A stretch of DNA of 64,000 nt from Bolinopsis microptera (Eukaryota > Ctenophora > Tentaculata > Lobata > Bolinopsidae): positions 8,349,726 through 8,413,725 of the forward strand of contig NC_087074.1 of NCBI RefSeq assembly GCF_026151205.1, given 5' to 3'. Under the pieces are notes generated by a model, which was not told the origin of the DNA, searched no databases, and saw only the letters and a program-made list of their open reading frames with translations. Both the position numbers and the translations under genes were made by a program. Below, piece after piece: positions 44,791 to 56,600 of this stretch. Numbering within the stretch: the first letter of the stretch is position 1; each line of letters begins with the position of its first letter.

Positions 44791-45230
44791 GTGATACTCG
44801 TAAAATATTTGTTCCATGTATATAGACAGAACCGTCAACGAGTCCAACTCGGCGCGCGTCCTGGTAGGTTGTAAACCTACTAAACCTATAACTCAATGAG
44901 GCTTATCACAGCGACATGGATCGGCGAAATGCGCTACTGTGCCGCGCCGAGCTGCGATGAATTGACATCGTCAATTAAATATTTTCGGACGATGATTCCG
45001 AATAACCCCCCACACCCCATGTGCCATGGCCATGACATAGAATTAAAATGCTCCCCTGGCGAGATATTGGCGAAAAACTGTTTTGTGTTTGATCGATCAC
45101 GTAATATTACCGTATAAGGAAGTTAATTTTATAAGTTAGGGTGTAGCTAGGTTAATAACCTATACTAGGACGCGCGCCGAGTTGGAGTCGTCGACGGTCC
45201 TATTTAAACAAATATTTTACGAGTATCACC
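44791..45230. mobile_element. Foldback element with GGCGCGCGTCCTGGTAGGTT arms
   Basis: The left arm runs GGTGATACTCGTAAAATATT to AACCTAC and the right arm is its diverged complement, ending ACGAGTATCACC. A single arm of the same family is at 32100-32190. Internal sequence (GCGCTACTG...GAGCTGC) recurs inverted near 48835-48875, upstream of the LINE. Confidence 0.7.
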
Positions 45231-45344
45231 AATCACCCGTCAAATTTTTGTATCACGTGGTGACCCCCACGGTCGCTTCACTGTAGCGTCTTCGCACTCC
45301 GTGCGCGGCGGGTCATACAACGTATGACAATCAAATTTAGGATT

Positions 45345-45420
45345 AGGGTTTCAGCAAATGCTTTTGTTAAGGATTGAGTTAGGGTTAGGGTTATGATTAA
45401 ATAAGAGGGTTAGGGTTTCG
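45345..45420. repeat. Short interstitial TTAGGG-like tract
   Basis: GTTAGGGTTAGGGTTATG and AGAGGGTTAGGGTTTCG hold a few TTAGGG units, with related GGATTAGGG words around them. It may be telomere-like or chance simple sequence. Confidence 0.5.
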
Positions 45421-45648
45421 AATAGTCGTCCAGAACCAGCTAGAGAATGGAGAACGGGTTGAAAAAGTCACGTGACAGTCAAGTGTAGAGTAATTAATCT
45501 TACTGGGCCGCGATCACAGATCATCAGCCTGTCATTCCGCTGAATCTCTATTCGGATTATAATATATATAATATATAAACAAAAGCTCTAAGAAACAGAT
45601 AGTAAACAAAGTAAACATTTCTGTCCCCTATTCTTTCTCAAACAAAAG

Positions 45649-48648
45649 TCATGCAATTTGCATACTTCTCCATTTAACTCTATTCTGAGCGATTAAAGTT
45701 AAATTGTTTAAATCACATAAATTATTTAACGATAATTTTCGAACACTAAGGTCGTGTAGAATCAGTGAGAAAAGGTTTGACTGCGGTCTTCCACGCCGCC
45801 CTTGAAGCTGTAAGGTGTTAACAGCAAAAACAAGCGACGAATAGGCTGGACCATCTGTAGGCCCACGCAGTACATGTCCGAGCATCCTCCACCGACTACG
45901 AGCCACTTTAGCTGACAATGGTTCGCTATTGCAGCGTTTATACAAGTTCTTGTTGGAAATGATGTGAGGGTATTTGTAATTCAAAATTGATCGCAGATGA
46001 CGTCTGTGAGCAATATCTAATTTTTCCAATACTGATTTAGGGGCAGCCCAGCAAGATGAATTGTACATTAAAACGGATACTACCAGAGCCTCATTCAACA
46101 GAAGCCTCTTGCTCAGAGGGATCTTATGGTTCCAAGCTTTCTTGTATTTGTTAAACGCGGCATATCCCAGACATATCCTTCTAGAGATGTCCTCCTTACT
46201 ACAAAGCATGGAGCCAAGCGTGATACTCTTTCTCCAGAGCTCGTTCCCTGCAATTGGCTTACCCTGATCGTCTTTAGCTCCCTTTTCAGCTAAGTACACA
46301 TGAGTGAAATCAGTTTTGTCTTCGTTAACGAAGAGATTCCAATCTTTAAGGACTTCTGTTGCAATAGGCAACAGCTCCCTCAAATTGTCCTCATCTTCAT
46401 CATTGAAGTCGATATCATCAGCATACTCACTGTCAAGTGGAAGACCGATATCGGTAATAGGTGGGTTAGGCCTATTCATTGCAGTTTCAAGCCTGTTACG
46501 GAGGTCACGCAAGGCACCCGCTAAGACAAGTGTGAACAAACATCCAGACAGACAGTCACCTTGGAATGCACAGAGAAAACTCTGGAATTCAGCAGACAGT
46601 GTACCGTTGATATTGACTTTGAGCTTGGTGTTGGAAAGCAAAAGTCTTACCAAACGGACTTCGTCATCATCACAGCCACACTAAACAAGAAGATCGAGGA
46701 TGGTAGATCGTCGTATAGTGTCAAAGGCACTAGACATATCGATCCCCATACGATGGTATTCCCACCTCTTCCTCTGGACAACTGATAACATCACACGCTG
46801 GCACCATACAATGTCAGCACATGATCTACCCTGCTTGTAAGCACATTGCCATGGACCAGTGAAGGCATTGACTTTATTCTCAATTCTCTTCAAGGTTGCC
46901 ATTGAAAGAATCTTTCTAACAGCATCTGAGAGAGTGAGGGGTCGTAGATTCTTCACTGAACCAATGGGCTTATTTGGCTTCTGTAAGGGGGTAATGTTTG
47001 CCTGTCCAATGGGGTCAAGGTAGGAATTGGTCTCGAAGCTTCTATTGATAATGTCTGCAAAACGTCTGTGTACTGATCCAGTAGAATACTTGAGAAGCTC
47101 GTTAGGAATTCCATCTGGGCCGTTAGCTCGACCATTTTTGAGACTTCTGGCAGCTGATCCGATTTCTTCACTTGTGAATGGCTTAACTAGTGGGCGAGGA
47201 GGTCCTACAAAAGGTTCTAAAGGTGCTTCATCACGAGTAAGTTGTTGCTCAAGGTACTTAGCAACTACGGCAGCTTTACCAGTGTCTGTTGCAATATTGC
47301 ACCTTTTCTCATCATGAACACCAATACAAGAAGGGGCTTTAGGTAAGTTCAGGGTTCGAACATCTTCAAACATTTTCTTACTATCTGTTGTTGAACTGAT
47401 GGTATTACAGATAGCATCAGCAGCAGCTGATCGTATGTTAGAAAGTCTCTGCTTGATCTGATTGGTGAGGCAGTTAATAGATGATCTAAGTGAGGTTCTG
47501 TCTAAAGACTGGTTATCATTAAGCTGCTGTCTCAACAAGTAACGCTGGCTAGATAAGTTTTTCACCTCATCATCGTCGCTGCGATTACGTTTCCTGTGTC
47601 TGATGACACCAATTGACGATTTTGCAGCATCCTTTATGGACTCAAGTAAGCCATTCAAGTCTGAATTTGGATCCAGAGCAGAAACAGTGTTACTTAAGTT
47701 ATCATCTAAGGATTGACGATATTTCACCTGAATGGTGGGGTTCGAGGTGTTGAACTTTAAGGATGTCTTGGAGTGGCGTTTATAGCAAAGACAGATGTCC
47801 TTAAAGTCTACTCTAGTGACAACAAATCTGTGATCAGAGTATGTCAAAGTGCCTGCATAAGATCTAGAATCTTGTAGCATTGGCTTCGACCTACTCCGAC
47901 ACAGGATGAAATCGATCTGAGAATAGACCGGGATCGTCTTTTTACTATTTCGCCCGGCACTCCAGTCCTTCCTCCAGCCAGTGTAGGTGGTCGTATGTCG
48001 AGCAGGATGATAAAAACCAGTGTTGGAGGCAAAGAGGTCAAATTCTGATAACAAGTCTAACAAGTTTTCCCCCATATCGTTGCGCAAACCCATACCATGT
48101 TTACCCATGAAACGACCAAAACCAAAGTCCTTATCTGAAGTAGTCATTTTTCCCAACTTTGAATTAAAATCCCCCAAAACAAATATCTCAACATTAGCAG
48201 GGACATTTAGAGCGTCCCTAACTTGGCCGTAGAAATTGATCAACAGTTGTTGATCATTTTCTGCAAGTTTCTTGTGTGGTCCATATACATTGACCACCCT
48301 ACATTTGATAAATTTTCCTGATTTTGTAGGGAGTTCTAGGTCCAAAAAGCTTACTCGATCACTAATACTGTTCCAGCATACCACATAGTCAATAAATCGG
48401 GCACTGATAACAAAACCAAAATTCGGATTATAAACATACATATAATAGAGGTCCCCAGGAGGAGCCGCAAACTTGGGGAAGTTAAGCTGCTTCTTTCGTC
48501 CTCGCACATCGCACCGCCCATCACGATGTTTCTTGCTACGATTAATATAAACTTGAAAATGCTTTTGAGTAGCATCATGCCATATATTATGCATAAGCTT
48601 TCGAGGTTGGAGGACTTCGCCGATTCGAAGCGCCGCGCGAACTAACAT
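45649..48648 (-). mobile_element. Non-LTR retrotransposon (LINE) ORF with endonuclease and reverse transcriptase, one in-frame stop
   Basis: The minus-strand frame runs from ATG at 48648 to the stop at 45649 and is broken once, by TAG at 46681-46683. The same frame continues directly with CGCDDDEVRLVRLLL. The endonuclease part shows VFVLGDFNSKLG and TYSDHRFVV (catalytic Asn/Asp and His), but the usual N-terminal residues with the catalytic Glu are not evident, so the 5' end may be truncated or replaced. The RT part has RPLTLSDAVRKI, IDMSSAFDTI (motif A), DCLSGCLFTLVLAGAL and SEYADDIDF (motif C), with a C-terminal tail ending VKWRSMQIA. The stop falls between motifs A and B. RTE- or CR1-like grouping is only a guess. 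Confidence 0.88.
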
Positions 48649-49608
48649 TCTTGCTTCAAAATTGACGATATCAATTGGCTGACATCGTCAATCAGGAATT
48701 AATCGAATGTGATCTTCGTCCATCAACATTGCCCATCAATCAAGCTAGTTGAAAATAGTATACTACCAAAATGGCCATGGTTTGATTTACGATGTCAATT
48801 GTCAATCCTTTGCTTAATTGAAGATATCAATTCTTTGCAGCTCGGTGAGGCCCAGTAGCGCATCCGCCGATCTAACGAAGTGTGGTTGCGAGAAACATTA
48901 TTGGATGCTCGCCAGTAACGCATTGTGCTACAATCCTTTGCATGTTCTATGTTGAAGCTCGTAGCGTTCAACATGGTAATCATAATTTGAAATGTGTCCC
49001 GGTGGTGATCTATTTTCCCTAGAATAAGATTGAAAGCTACTGATGACAGAAGCTTGCTTGTCCCTTAGCTCGATTAATGGCTAAGTATACTAAATTAAAA
49101 ATTGTAATTTTCCTGTGTGCTGTGGTTATTGTTTATAATAATGATTGCAATTATTATGGTCGTCACCTCTTATTGTAGGCAAGACATGTGTCCTGTCATT
49201 GAAATTATGGTCCTTGTTGATGTGTCCTGATATAAATTATATCTGAGTGACTGTAGCTGCATTAGCATGATTGTAACACAGCAAGATTCTTTTGAACTGA
49301 ATACTCTAAATAGATAAGATCACTCTCATTAAACTATATAAAAAATAAGTATAAAGAATAAGGAAAAGGAACGGGAATGAAGCCAATACCAGAAGTGAAA
49401 CCCCACCAAAGAATAATTGATCCTTAGGTAGACCTGGTGAAATAAAGTAACTGAACTGTAAGTTTAAGAAAAGACGGAAGGAATAAAGGAGAGAGGAAAT
49501 AATGTTATGTGAACATCATCAGCAGATGACTTGGCACACCGGTTTCGGGGGTTTAATACCTGTACCGGTTTAATGTGCCAAGACCCCCTAGCAATCACTC
49601 GTCAGTGA
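48649..49608. other. Flank between the LINE and the Penelope-like element
   Basis: 48650-48990 holds diverged, inverted pieces of the 44791-45230 foldback element (GATATCAATT, CAGCTCGG and GTAGCGCAT words). 49000-49600 has no gene and ends in a sequence with a repeated TACCGGTTT/AACCGGTGT-type word (GCACACCGGTTTC, CCTGTACCGGTTTAATGTGC). Confidence 0.5.
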
Positions 49609-51507
49609 TCACCTGTTCACGTTAAATGTGATGTCAAGGATGTCGCTGACATCAAGTATACTGTATTTGTACAGAATACTAGGTCGGTCTTTCAGAAGCT
49701 TTCTGAATTTACTCTTCAGGAGTCTGTCATTATAACATCTTGAAAGAAGTGTCCTATAAAGGGTGTTGGTAGAACACAGAAAAGAATCAAGGTCAGAGAT
49801 AATGGAAGAGTAACGAAGGACCTGACCGTAAAAAACATTATAACCAACAGAAGAGGAAATATTACTGTTAGGAAAGGTGTACATGACCACAGGAAAGTTG
49901 AAGTCATCAAGTTTGTTGTAAAGCTTGGTGGCGACGTGTCCGGAGTTATTCATCGAGATGTTGATGTCGAGATAGTTTACGGACTTATTGTCGTCACCAC
50001 TCCTCTCCATAAGCAGGTCAGGTGGATAAATGGACCTGATTAGGTTAGAGAAATGCAAATAGTTCATGGTGTTGAGGTCGTCGACATATCTGCAGTTTCT
50101 TGAGAGGAGCTTAGCGAGACCGAACTTCTTTTCTTTGATTAGGCGTGTCATGTAGTTGAATTCACACTTCCCTAGCGAAAGATCAGCGAACTGGCTACTA
50201 GAATTCCCTCCCATGGGAATGCCTTTCGTTTGTCTTAAAATCTGATCCCCAAAACAAACAAAAGTGTTAAACAGAATAAATGTAATAGCTGTTTTGAGTT
50301 TATCAGCAGAAAAACATAAGTATCCGTTATATTCCTTTTTAGAGAAAAAATTGTTGTTCTTATACAGAGAAACACAAATAAATTTATTCGTATTACTAAA
50401 GAGGAGATCTATTAGCTCGAAAAGCAGTGACTGTACAACCTGAAGGTCTAGATTGGTATACAGAGTGGTAAAGTCGTATACCTGCATATTAAAAATCTCT
50501 AGTCTAGGCAGCCTTTCCAGGAACTGTTTAGAGCTGTTAATGCTCCAGTCGCAGTTAATTCCAGTATTGTTGTAGATAGAGTTGCAGTATTTGGAAAAGT
50601 ATTCTTTTAAAACTTTTAAAGCTTTGTTGACTACAACTGATATCTGCTTAGTGGTACATTTACTGGCCCCAGCTATAAATCTAGACTTATAAGGATTCTT
50701 GTGAAGTTTAGGAATCCAAAAGATTCTCGGTAGACAAAGGTTGTCCTCAGAAACACGAATATTAAAGTTATCTTTAATGAAGTTCACATGTTCCTGAATA
50801 ATATCATCCTCTACAGAGTTAACCGGATGATAAGTAGAATTGCCACGACACTCTAGAGAAGTGAGATCGTAGCCAAGTTCGTTGAGAAGGGTTAAAAGAT
50901 AAAACTTCTTGCAGACAAAAACATAATTATTTGAAGCTTTATCTACGGAGCAAATAATAAAAGAAGAAGAAAGACTGTCGAGATAAGATTTAACATCATC
51001 CCTTTGTAGAATGGAATTGTAGGGAGTGAAGTTATTAGGGGAGGAGGAGAGGAAGTTAAGGCGATTGGTGAAGATCCGGGAGACCTCATCTTTCCAATCC
51101 TGGAATTCCAAACATGAAAGTCCATGTTTCCTAGCCATACGGGTGGCGAAGTTGGCTGAACACTCGTTGAGGCTCTCCAAGATTTGCTCAGGAGGAACAG
51201 ACACAGGTTCCCTAAATTTGGTACCGTAACTCATGATGCCTCTTAAATCCTCGTGCTCAATGAAAGCAAGGTCACCGGTGATGATGTGGCCTCGAGGCTG
51301 ATAGCAATAAGGGTTACTGGAACAGGGGCAATCACCTTCCAGGATGGAGGAAATAGTAGTATTATCAAGTGATTTAAGGAATCTATTATAATTAAAAAGC
51401 TTACACCCGACAGGAATATCGTACTTATAGTAAACTTTTAAGGGAAGGAAAGGCGTCAGGTTTGGAGGGAGAAGAGAATAAGAACACCACCAATAATATT
51501 GGTGGTG
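49609..51507 (-). mobile_element. Penelope-like retroelement reverse transcriptase ORF
   Basis: The frame is open on the minus strand from just after a stop at 51508-51510 to the stop at 49609, about 630 codons; the first ATG is at 51234. The N-terminal part has EGDCPCSSNPYC and HIITGDLAFI, then GTKFREP. The RT core shows LCLPRIFWIPKLHKNPYKSR, FIAGASKCTTKQIS, VYDFTTLYTNLDL (motif A), QTKGIPMGGNSSSQFADLSL (motif B) and CRYVDDLNTM (motif C). This arrangement is that of Penelope-like RTs. No GIY-YIG nuclease follows the RT, so it is either truncated, an endonuclease-lacking type, or has its nuclease elsewhere. The start of the frame coincides with a palindrome (CCAATATTATTGG). Confidence 0.8.
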
Positions 51508-51567
51508 TCATGACATTGTTCACTGCTTGTTATTGAAAAGTTACTCTGCTGGTTTCAAGCGTCAGTC

Positions 51568-51728
51568 CAGTAGCGTAACTTTTCCTGTTGGCACCCCTCC
51601 CCCAGCCCCCCGTCTAAAAAGTACCCCCTATTGGCGCCCCTCTCAAACATAAAATTGGACATATTAAGTGATTTAAGAGGAAACGCTGGTAAACAGCGGG
51701 GTTGGAGGGGCCCTTCGTTAAGTCACTG
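51568..51728. mobile_element. Short hAT-like MITE, second copy
   Basis: Termini CAGTAGCGTAAC and GTTAAGTCACTG are inverted repeats. The flanking octamers are CGTCAGTC (51560-51567) and CCTCAGTC (51729-51736), a 7-of-8 match. It is inverted relative to the copy at 206-373, with a shared GGGGCCCTTCGTTA-type end. Confidence 0.75.
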
Positions 51729-51932
51729 CCTCAGTCCTTGAGTAGTGGAATCTTTTCATGTTGGGTCTGTGCAGCTCCTCGGTCCACTTTTACAAAATCA
51801 ATGGCTATTTTATCGAAGTAGAATAAGTATGCATTGCACCATAAAAAGACATATCTTATATTAAAATAAAGCTCAACTTTTAGGGCCACATGTATGTCTA
51901 TTCTTAAAAACTTTCTATTTGGATTTGTCACA

Positions 51933-53687
51933 ATGGGAGCAAACTATGGCTCAATAAATGCAAGCAATGCCTTGCCAGGACGTGCAGAGGCTTTAAAGGT
52001 TGGTTGAATTCTGTATTGAACTTCACTGCTTTTAGCTGAATTTAAATTTATATTGTGTTTAATTGTAGATCATGGGATTATTCTAATTCTCAAACTCAGT
52101 TCTTGAATTGAAACTTAGGGGACTGGGGGCATAATAAATAAATTCCTCTCATGCAATGTGAGATCTGATTGTTTCTAGGTTACCCTCTGCTGCATATTTA
52201 AAGGATCTCCCAGGTTTTAGTGTAAAATTGATGTACAAAATAAGATGTATATGGTTTTTCAGGGTATATCAGAAGTCCATGCATTTAATGGGAACAGAAT
52301 GTTTCCACCTTTTCCTGAAGGGACCAAATCAGCAACCTTTGGGATGGGCTGTTTTTGGGGAGTTGAAAGAAGCTTCTGGAAGATAAAAGGGGTCTATTCT
52401 ACTCATGTAAGTCCAGAAAAAATCAATTGTTTGAATTTTGAATATCTTATACCAAGTTAATAAAGGATAGTGGCACGGGGAACCGAAGTTTGGAGGGGGT
52501 TAGAAATGCTTCAATGCTAATTTGACCAAACGATTAGAATGTCCACCTCCAAGCAAGAGAACAACAAAACCACAATGTCACCTAGTCTAGGGAGTGAGCT
52601 TAAGGATTCCTTAGTTGGATCTAAAACTTTCTGCAACATTGCACATCTGTGTAAAATATCCTTCTATCATAGAATAATCTCGATCTCTAACATTCAATAA
52701 ATGGTTTTTTTGAGGCTTCACTTGTCAAAAAGCTAAGATAACTTAGCAAACTTTTTGCCATTTTCTCCATCCATGATGTTGGTCATTTACAGGTCTAACA
52801 TTTTATATGCCAATTAGAGAAGCACCAAATCCTTACCAAACTCCTATCTGCAACTTATTATATTATTACTATTATTAATTAAGAAAGATCATTTTGATAT
52901 TTCAGGCTGGCTATGCTGGAGGATATACTAAGAACCCCACTTACCAAGAGACGTGTACAGGTGCAACAGGACACGCTGAGGTAGTGAGAGTTATTTTTGA
53001 TCCAGAGCAAGTGAAATACAGTGCTCTACTAAAGAACTTTTGGGAGAACCACAATCCAACCACCAAAGATAGACAAGGAAATGATACAGGTGGTTTAGAT
53101 TTGTTGAGTCTATTGAAAGGAATATCTGATTTTCTAAGCATATTCAATATCATTATTTACTTGTTATTAGGTTTTTTCCTAGCAGTATGAATATTTGTAT
53201 ACTGTCATTGTAGCTTCATAGCATGATATTTACAAAAATTTAAGTACAGGCAGAATGTTGCAATGACCAACCACAAAACTCAGGTCCAATGTACCGCTCT
53301 GCCATATACTGTGAAGATGAAACTGATTTGGAGCTAGCAAAGAAAAGTGCAGAGAAATATCAACAGAACCTCAGTGACAGAGGGATTAGAGGTATTTTGG
53401 CTATGATTGCTAATTACGCAGCCATCTAGATAAGATTATATAAATCAATCAGTAAGCCATGGCTCAAGGGAGCAGGTTTCACTTATCTGAAAGGCATTTT
53501 TAATTTAAACCCTCCCCTTTCCATAACCCATCAATGAAACCCTCTCAATTGTGCAGGCGAAATATCGACAGAGATAAAACTGGACAATGTGTTTTACTAT
53601 GCTGAAGATTACCACCAACAGTATCTTCACAAGAACCCCGGAGGTTATTGTTCTATGCGAGGAACAGGTGTTAAATGTACCTTGTAG
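51933..53687 (+). CDS. MSRA: Peptide methionine-S-sulfoxide reductase MsrA, paralogue 2
   Basis: Exons 51933-51998, 52263-52406, 52906-53089, 53284-53391 and 53557-53687 give 210 residues with the same intron positions and phases as paralogue 1. It repairs methionine-S-sulfoxide in proteins. The catalytic Cys is in [14 protein letters not shown]. Substrate-binding residues lie in [23 protein letters not shown] and the intact RQGNDTGPMYRS, and resolving cysteines are in [15 protein letters not shown]. It therefore keeps every motif expected for activity, unlike paralogue 1. Exons 2, 3 and 5 are nearly identical to those of paralogue 1, while introns differ in length and sequence, suggesting an older duplication with conserved exons, or exon conversion. 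Confidence 0.93.
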
Positions 53688-54846
53688 TCTTGTACAAGAA
53701 ATCCTGTCATTTTGGGAAATTTGAGAGTTTTATATCAGACATTTTTTGAAGTGATCTGTCATTGTAAATTGTTTAAGACAACTAAACGCTTTTCGTTGTA
53801 ATTTGAACATCATATTTTCAAATAGCAGTTATTTAAACTTGACCATTTTGAAGATCTTAATTTTCCTCAAAGTGTGACCCCCTCAAGGGTGACCCTCTTG
53901 AAATAAAACAATTAATTATGTGTATTTAGTGGAATGTGATTTTGGGTATCAATCGGATTATCTGGGCAGTATTAATTTGTGGGGTGTCGTGTATGTATAT
54001 AATCTTGGTGAAGTGACTCTCAATGAAAAAAGTTTTAAGTCAAAAGCTTGGATATCATTGAATTCTTACAACAGATATGATTAACGATTTGAAACGATTT
54101 GTTTGGTTTAATGATTAATAAGTATTGATTTAATGGATTCTATTTTTAGAATTTTTATGACGTACTTTTCTTCTGTGTCAAAACTTGCACCAATGAGTTA
54201 AGTTTATATTTACTAATGACTGATTGTCCTCCATTATGCAAAGCTGTCCCAGGTCAATAGACAAAGTCCAGAAAAGTACATTTTAGAATGTAAAACAAGT
54301 CGTGTTTATCAAATTAATTGTTGCACAACACAGACTATGACATTGCACTTATATGTTACTACATACTGTTTCAGTGTGTATCCTAGAAAATTCAAGTCCT
54401 AGTAGTTTAGATGTTAAGGAGCACCGATATATACATGCCTTAAATTCCCTCCGCCCCTCAGGAATGAATAGTACAAACCCTTTTAAGATTCCTTTATTGC
54501 ATAATTGATTTTTATTTTGCCTGAGGGGCTTTCCATAAATTATTTTTTTTAAATAATTGGTCCTTTTATTGATGTTTCATATTTCACGGCAGTTTCCTTT
54601 TCAGAGTTTGAGTTTATATTTAGAAACTAACCATACTATCTTTTAGATTTATGTCACTTATGATGGCTCCGGCTGAAAGTACTATGACTCATTTTATCTA
54701 GAAGATTGTAGTTTCATTGCTTTTGAAGTAGCTATCAGTTCGCCGGTCAATGTTGGGTATAATACTCTTATGATAATATGCTATTACTTAATTACCAACA
54801 TACCTACAGAATTTTACATTTCTGTAACCGATCTCACTATTCTAGG
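53688..54846. other. Intergenic flank between MsrA paralogue 2 and the Hsp70
   Basis: AT-rich; AATAAAAC near 53902 is a possible poly(A) signal for MsrA. No gene seen. Confidence 0.45.
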
Positions 54847-56295
54847 ATGTCTGGTGTTGGCATAGCTTTCGGGAACTCGTCCGCGTTTGTTTCGGTGTGT
54901 AGAGATGGCAGATCAGAGATAGTAGCAAACAGCGCAGGAGACCGCAGCACAGCGACCGTTGTGGCGCACCAAGAAGGAGAGCTGCTGACAGGGACACCCG
55001 CAGTGCAGATGACAGTCAGACAGCCTGCTAACACTGTCAGCAGTCTGAAGAGTCTGCTGGCTTGCAAACTTGAGAGTGCGGACAGCGCGTCTCAAGCCTG
55101 CAAGTTGGAGCAGCACGGCGAGGAAATTATAGTTAATTTTAACAATGCAACCAGAAAAGGTGTCAGTGCATTGGTTAAATGTGTGTTTGAGAACTTGAAA
55201 GAAACAGCAGATAGTGCGCTGGGTGAAGATAAACACGACACTGTCATCTCCATTCCACTGACATCCTCACCGGAGTTTAGGAAGACCGTCAAGAACTGTG
55301 CCATCTCCGCTGGTTTAAACGTCCTAGATCTGATACCGGAATCAGTTGCTGCTTTGCTGTCTCTTGACAGCGCTGCTAAACCTGCTGACGGACACACTGC
55401 CGTCGTAAGAGTTGGGGGATCTTCCATGGCGGTCACTGTGGTAAAAGTTGTGGCTGGAATGTATTCTGTTGTTGATAATACAGAGGAGAAAATTGGAGGA
55501 AACCTGTTTGATCGGTCTGTAGGGAAGTTCTTGTGTGATGATTTCAACAGGAAGAACAGATGTAAAGTAGAGGAAAATCCACGGAGTTACAGCAAAGTTT
55601 TGAAGGCTTCAAAGAGTGCTAAACATAATCTTAGCACCTTAAACACAGCAGAATGTAGCATAGAAAGTTTGTTCGACGGAATGGATCTCATCTCCAACCT
55701 CTCAAGACCTAGGTTTGAGACTTTAATACAGAACGATTTGAACAAGATAAAGGAGACCGTGCAGAAAATGGTAACCAAACACAGTTCCATCTCCATAACC
55801 AGAGTAGTTCTTACAGGAGGCACTTGTAAAGTCCCCAAAGTACAATCTATCATCAGCCAACTGTTCCCTGAGTCCAGTATTGTCAGCCAGGCACCTGACG
55901 AGATCATCTCACTCGGCGCTGCTACACACGCTGGAATGCTCTCTAAGTTCCCCAACTTATCCGCTAAATCAGAAGTGGAAGGTAACGGCACGGTCGGAAT
56001 CCCTCTTACCCCCAGTAATATTGAAGTAAGAGTAGGAGATGTTGTGACACAAGCAGTCGCTAAAAACACGCCCCTTCCATATAAAACAGACATTGAACTG
56101 CCTGAGGGAAATGTTATTGTGATAGAGGCTGATGGTAAATGTATTGCTAAGGCAGAGGTGGCTGGATCAGATGATAAGAGCAAAGTTTCGTTACATTTTG
56201 AAATTCTGGAGGACTGTAGCATTGAGGCAATCATTAAAGATAGTTTTACTAATGAGAGAACTGCTGTTCATATACCACCACCGAAAGGAGCTTAA
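54847..56295 (+). CDS. HSPA14: HSPA14-like (Ssz1-type) Hsp70 family protein
   Basis: A single open exon from the ATG at 54847 encodes 482 residues, close to human HSPA14 (509) and far shorter than canonical Hsp70. HSPA14 is the Hsp70L1 partner of the J-protein MPP11 in the ribosome-associated complex that acts on nascent chains. The N-terminus MSGVGIAFGNSSAFVSVCRD replaces the canonical DLGTT loop, as in HSPA14. Phosphate-2 (VVRVGGSSMAVTVVKV, about 185-200) and adenosine (VVLTGGTCKVPKVQSI, about 318-333) motifs are present. Residues from about 395 form a short substrate-binding part and lack the lid and EEVD tail. TTCTAG ends one base before the ATG and looks like an acceptor, so the start may follow a 5' intron or trans-splice site. 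GMPPA begins 305 bp downstream on the same strand. Confidence 0.9.
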   Translation: MSGVGIAFGNSSAFVSVCRDGRSEIVANSAGDRSTATVVAHQEGELLTGTPAVQMTVRQPANTVSSLKSLLACKLESADSASQACKLEQHGEEIIVNFNNATRKGVSALVKCVFENLKETADSALGEDKHDTVISIPLTSSPEFRKTVKNCAISAGLNVLDLIPESVAALLSLDSAAKPADGHTAVVRVGGSSMAVTVVKVVAGMYSVVDNTEEKIGGNLFDRSVGKFLCDDFNRKNRCKVEENPRSYSKVLKASKSAKHNLSTLNTAECSIESLFDGMDLISNLSRPRFETLIQNDLNKIKETVQKMVTKHSSISITRVVLTGGTCKVPKVQSIISQLFPESSIVSQAPDEIISLGAATHAGMLSKFPNLSAKSEVEGNGTVGIPLTPSNIEVRVGDVVTQAVAKNTPLPYKTDIELPEGNVIVIEADGKCIAKAEVAGSDDKSKVSLHFEILEDCSIEAIIKDSFTNERTAVHIPPPKGA

Positions 56296-56600
56296 ATTGA
56301 GATGTTGATGTTTCTATTTGAAATCTTTTAATTTTCTTGATTGAGTATAGTTTTTTAACTCTAGGTTTTTGAGAAAAAAGGTTGTTTCATTGCTTGATCC
56401 CTTAATAACATCACTGATATGTTACTTTATTCAAGAATCACCATTAGATCTGAAATAATATGATTAACGTTGATTGAAATTCTGCGATCTCTAAATATGA
56501 TGTACGAGCTAATAACTTGTTAACAACATTTCACTTCACTTTTACGATTTATTTGTATTCTGTTTCTAAATGTTTAACAATAATTTACCTCAGTAAGAGT

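Noticed and set aside
44896-45117. A 73-codon frame (MRLITATWIGEMRYC...)
   Set aside because: It lies inside the foldback element and shares sequence with other repeat copies that are not open.
45649-46653. Treating the 334-codon RT piece as a separate LINE ORF
   Set aside because: Its frame is continuous with the upstream endonuclease-RT frame across one TAG, and the initiator offered by the open frame is a TTG. It is one broken ORF.
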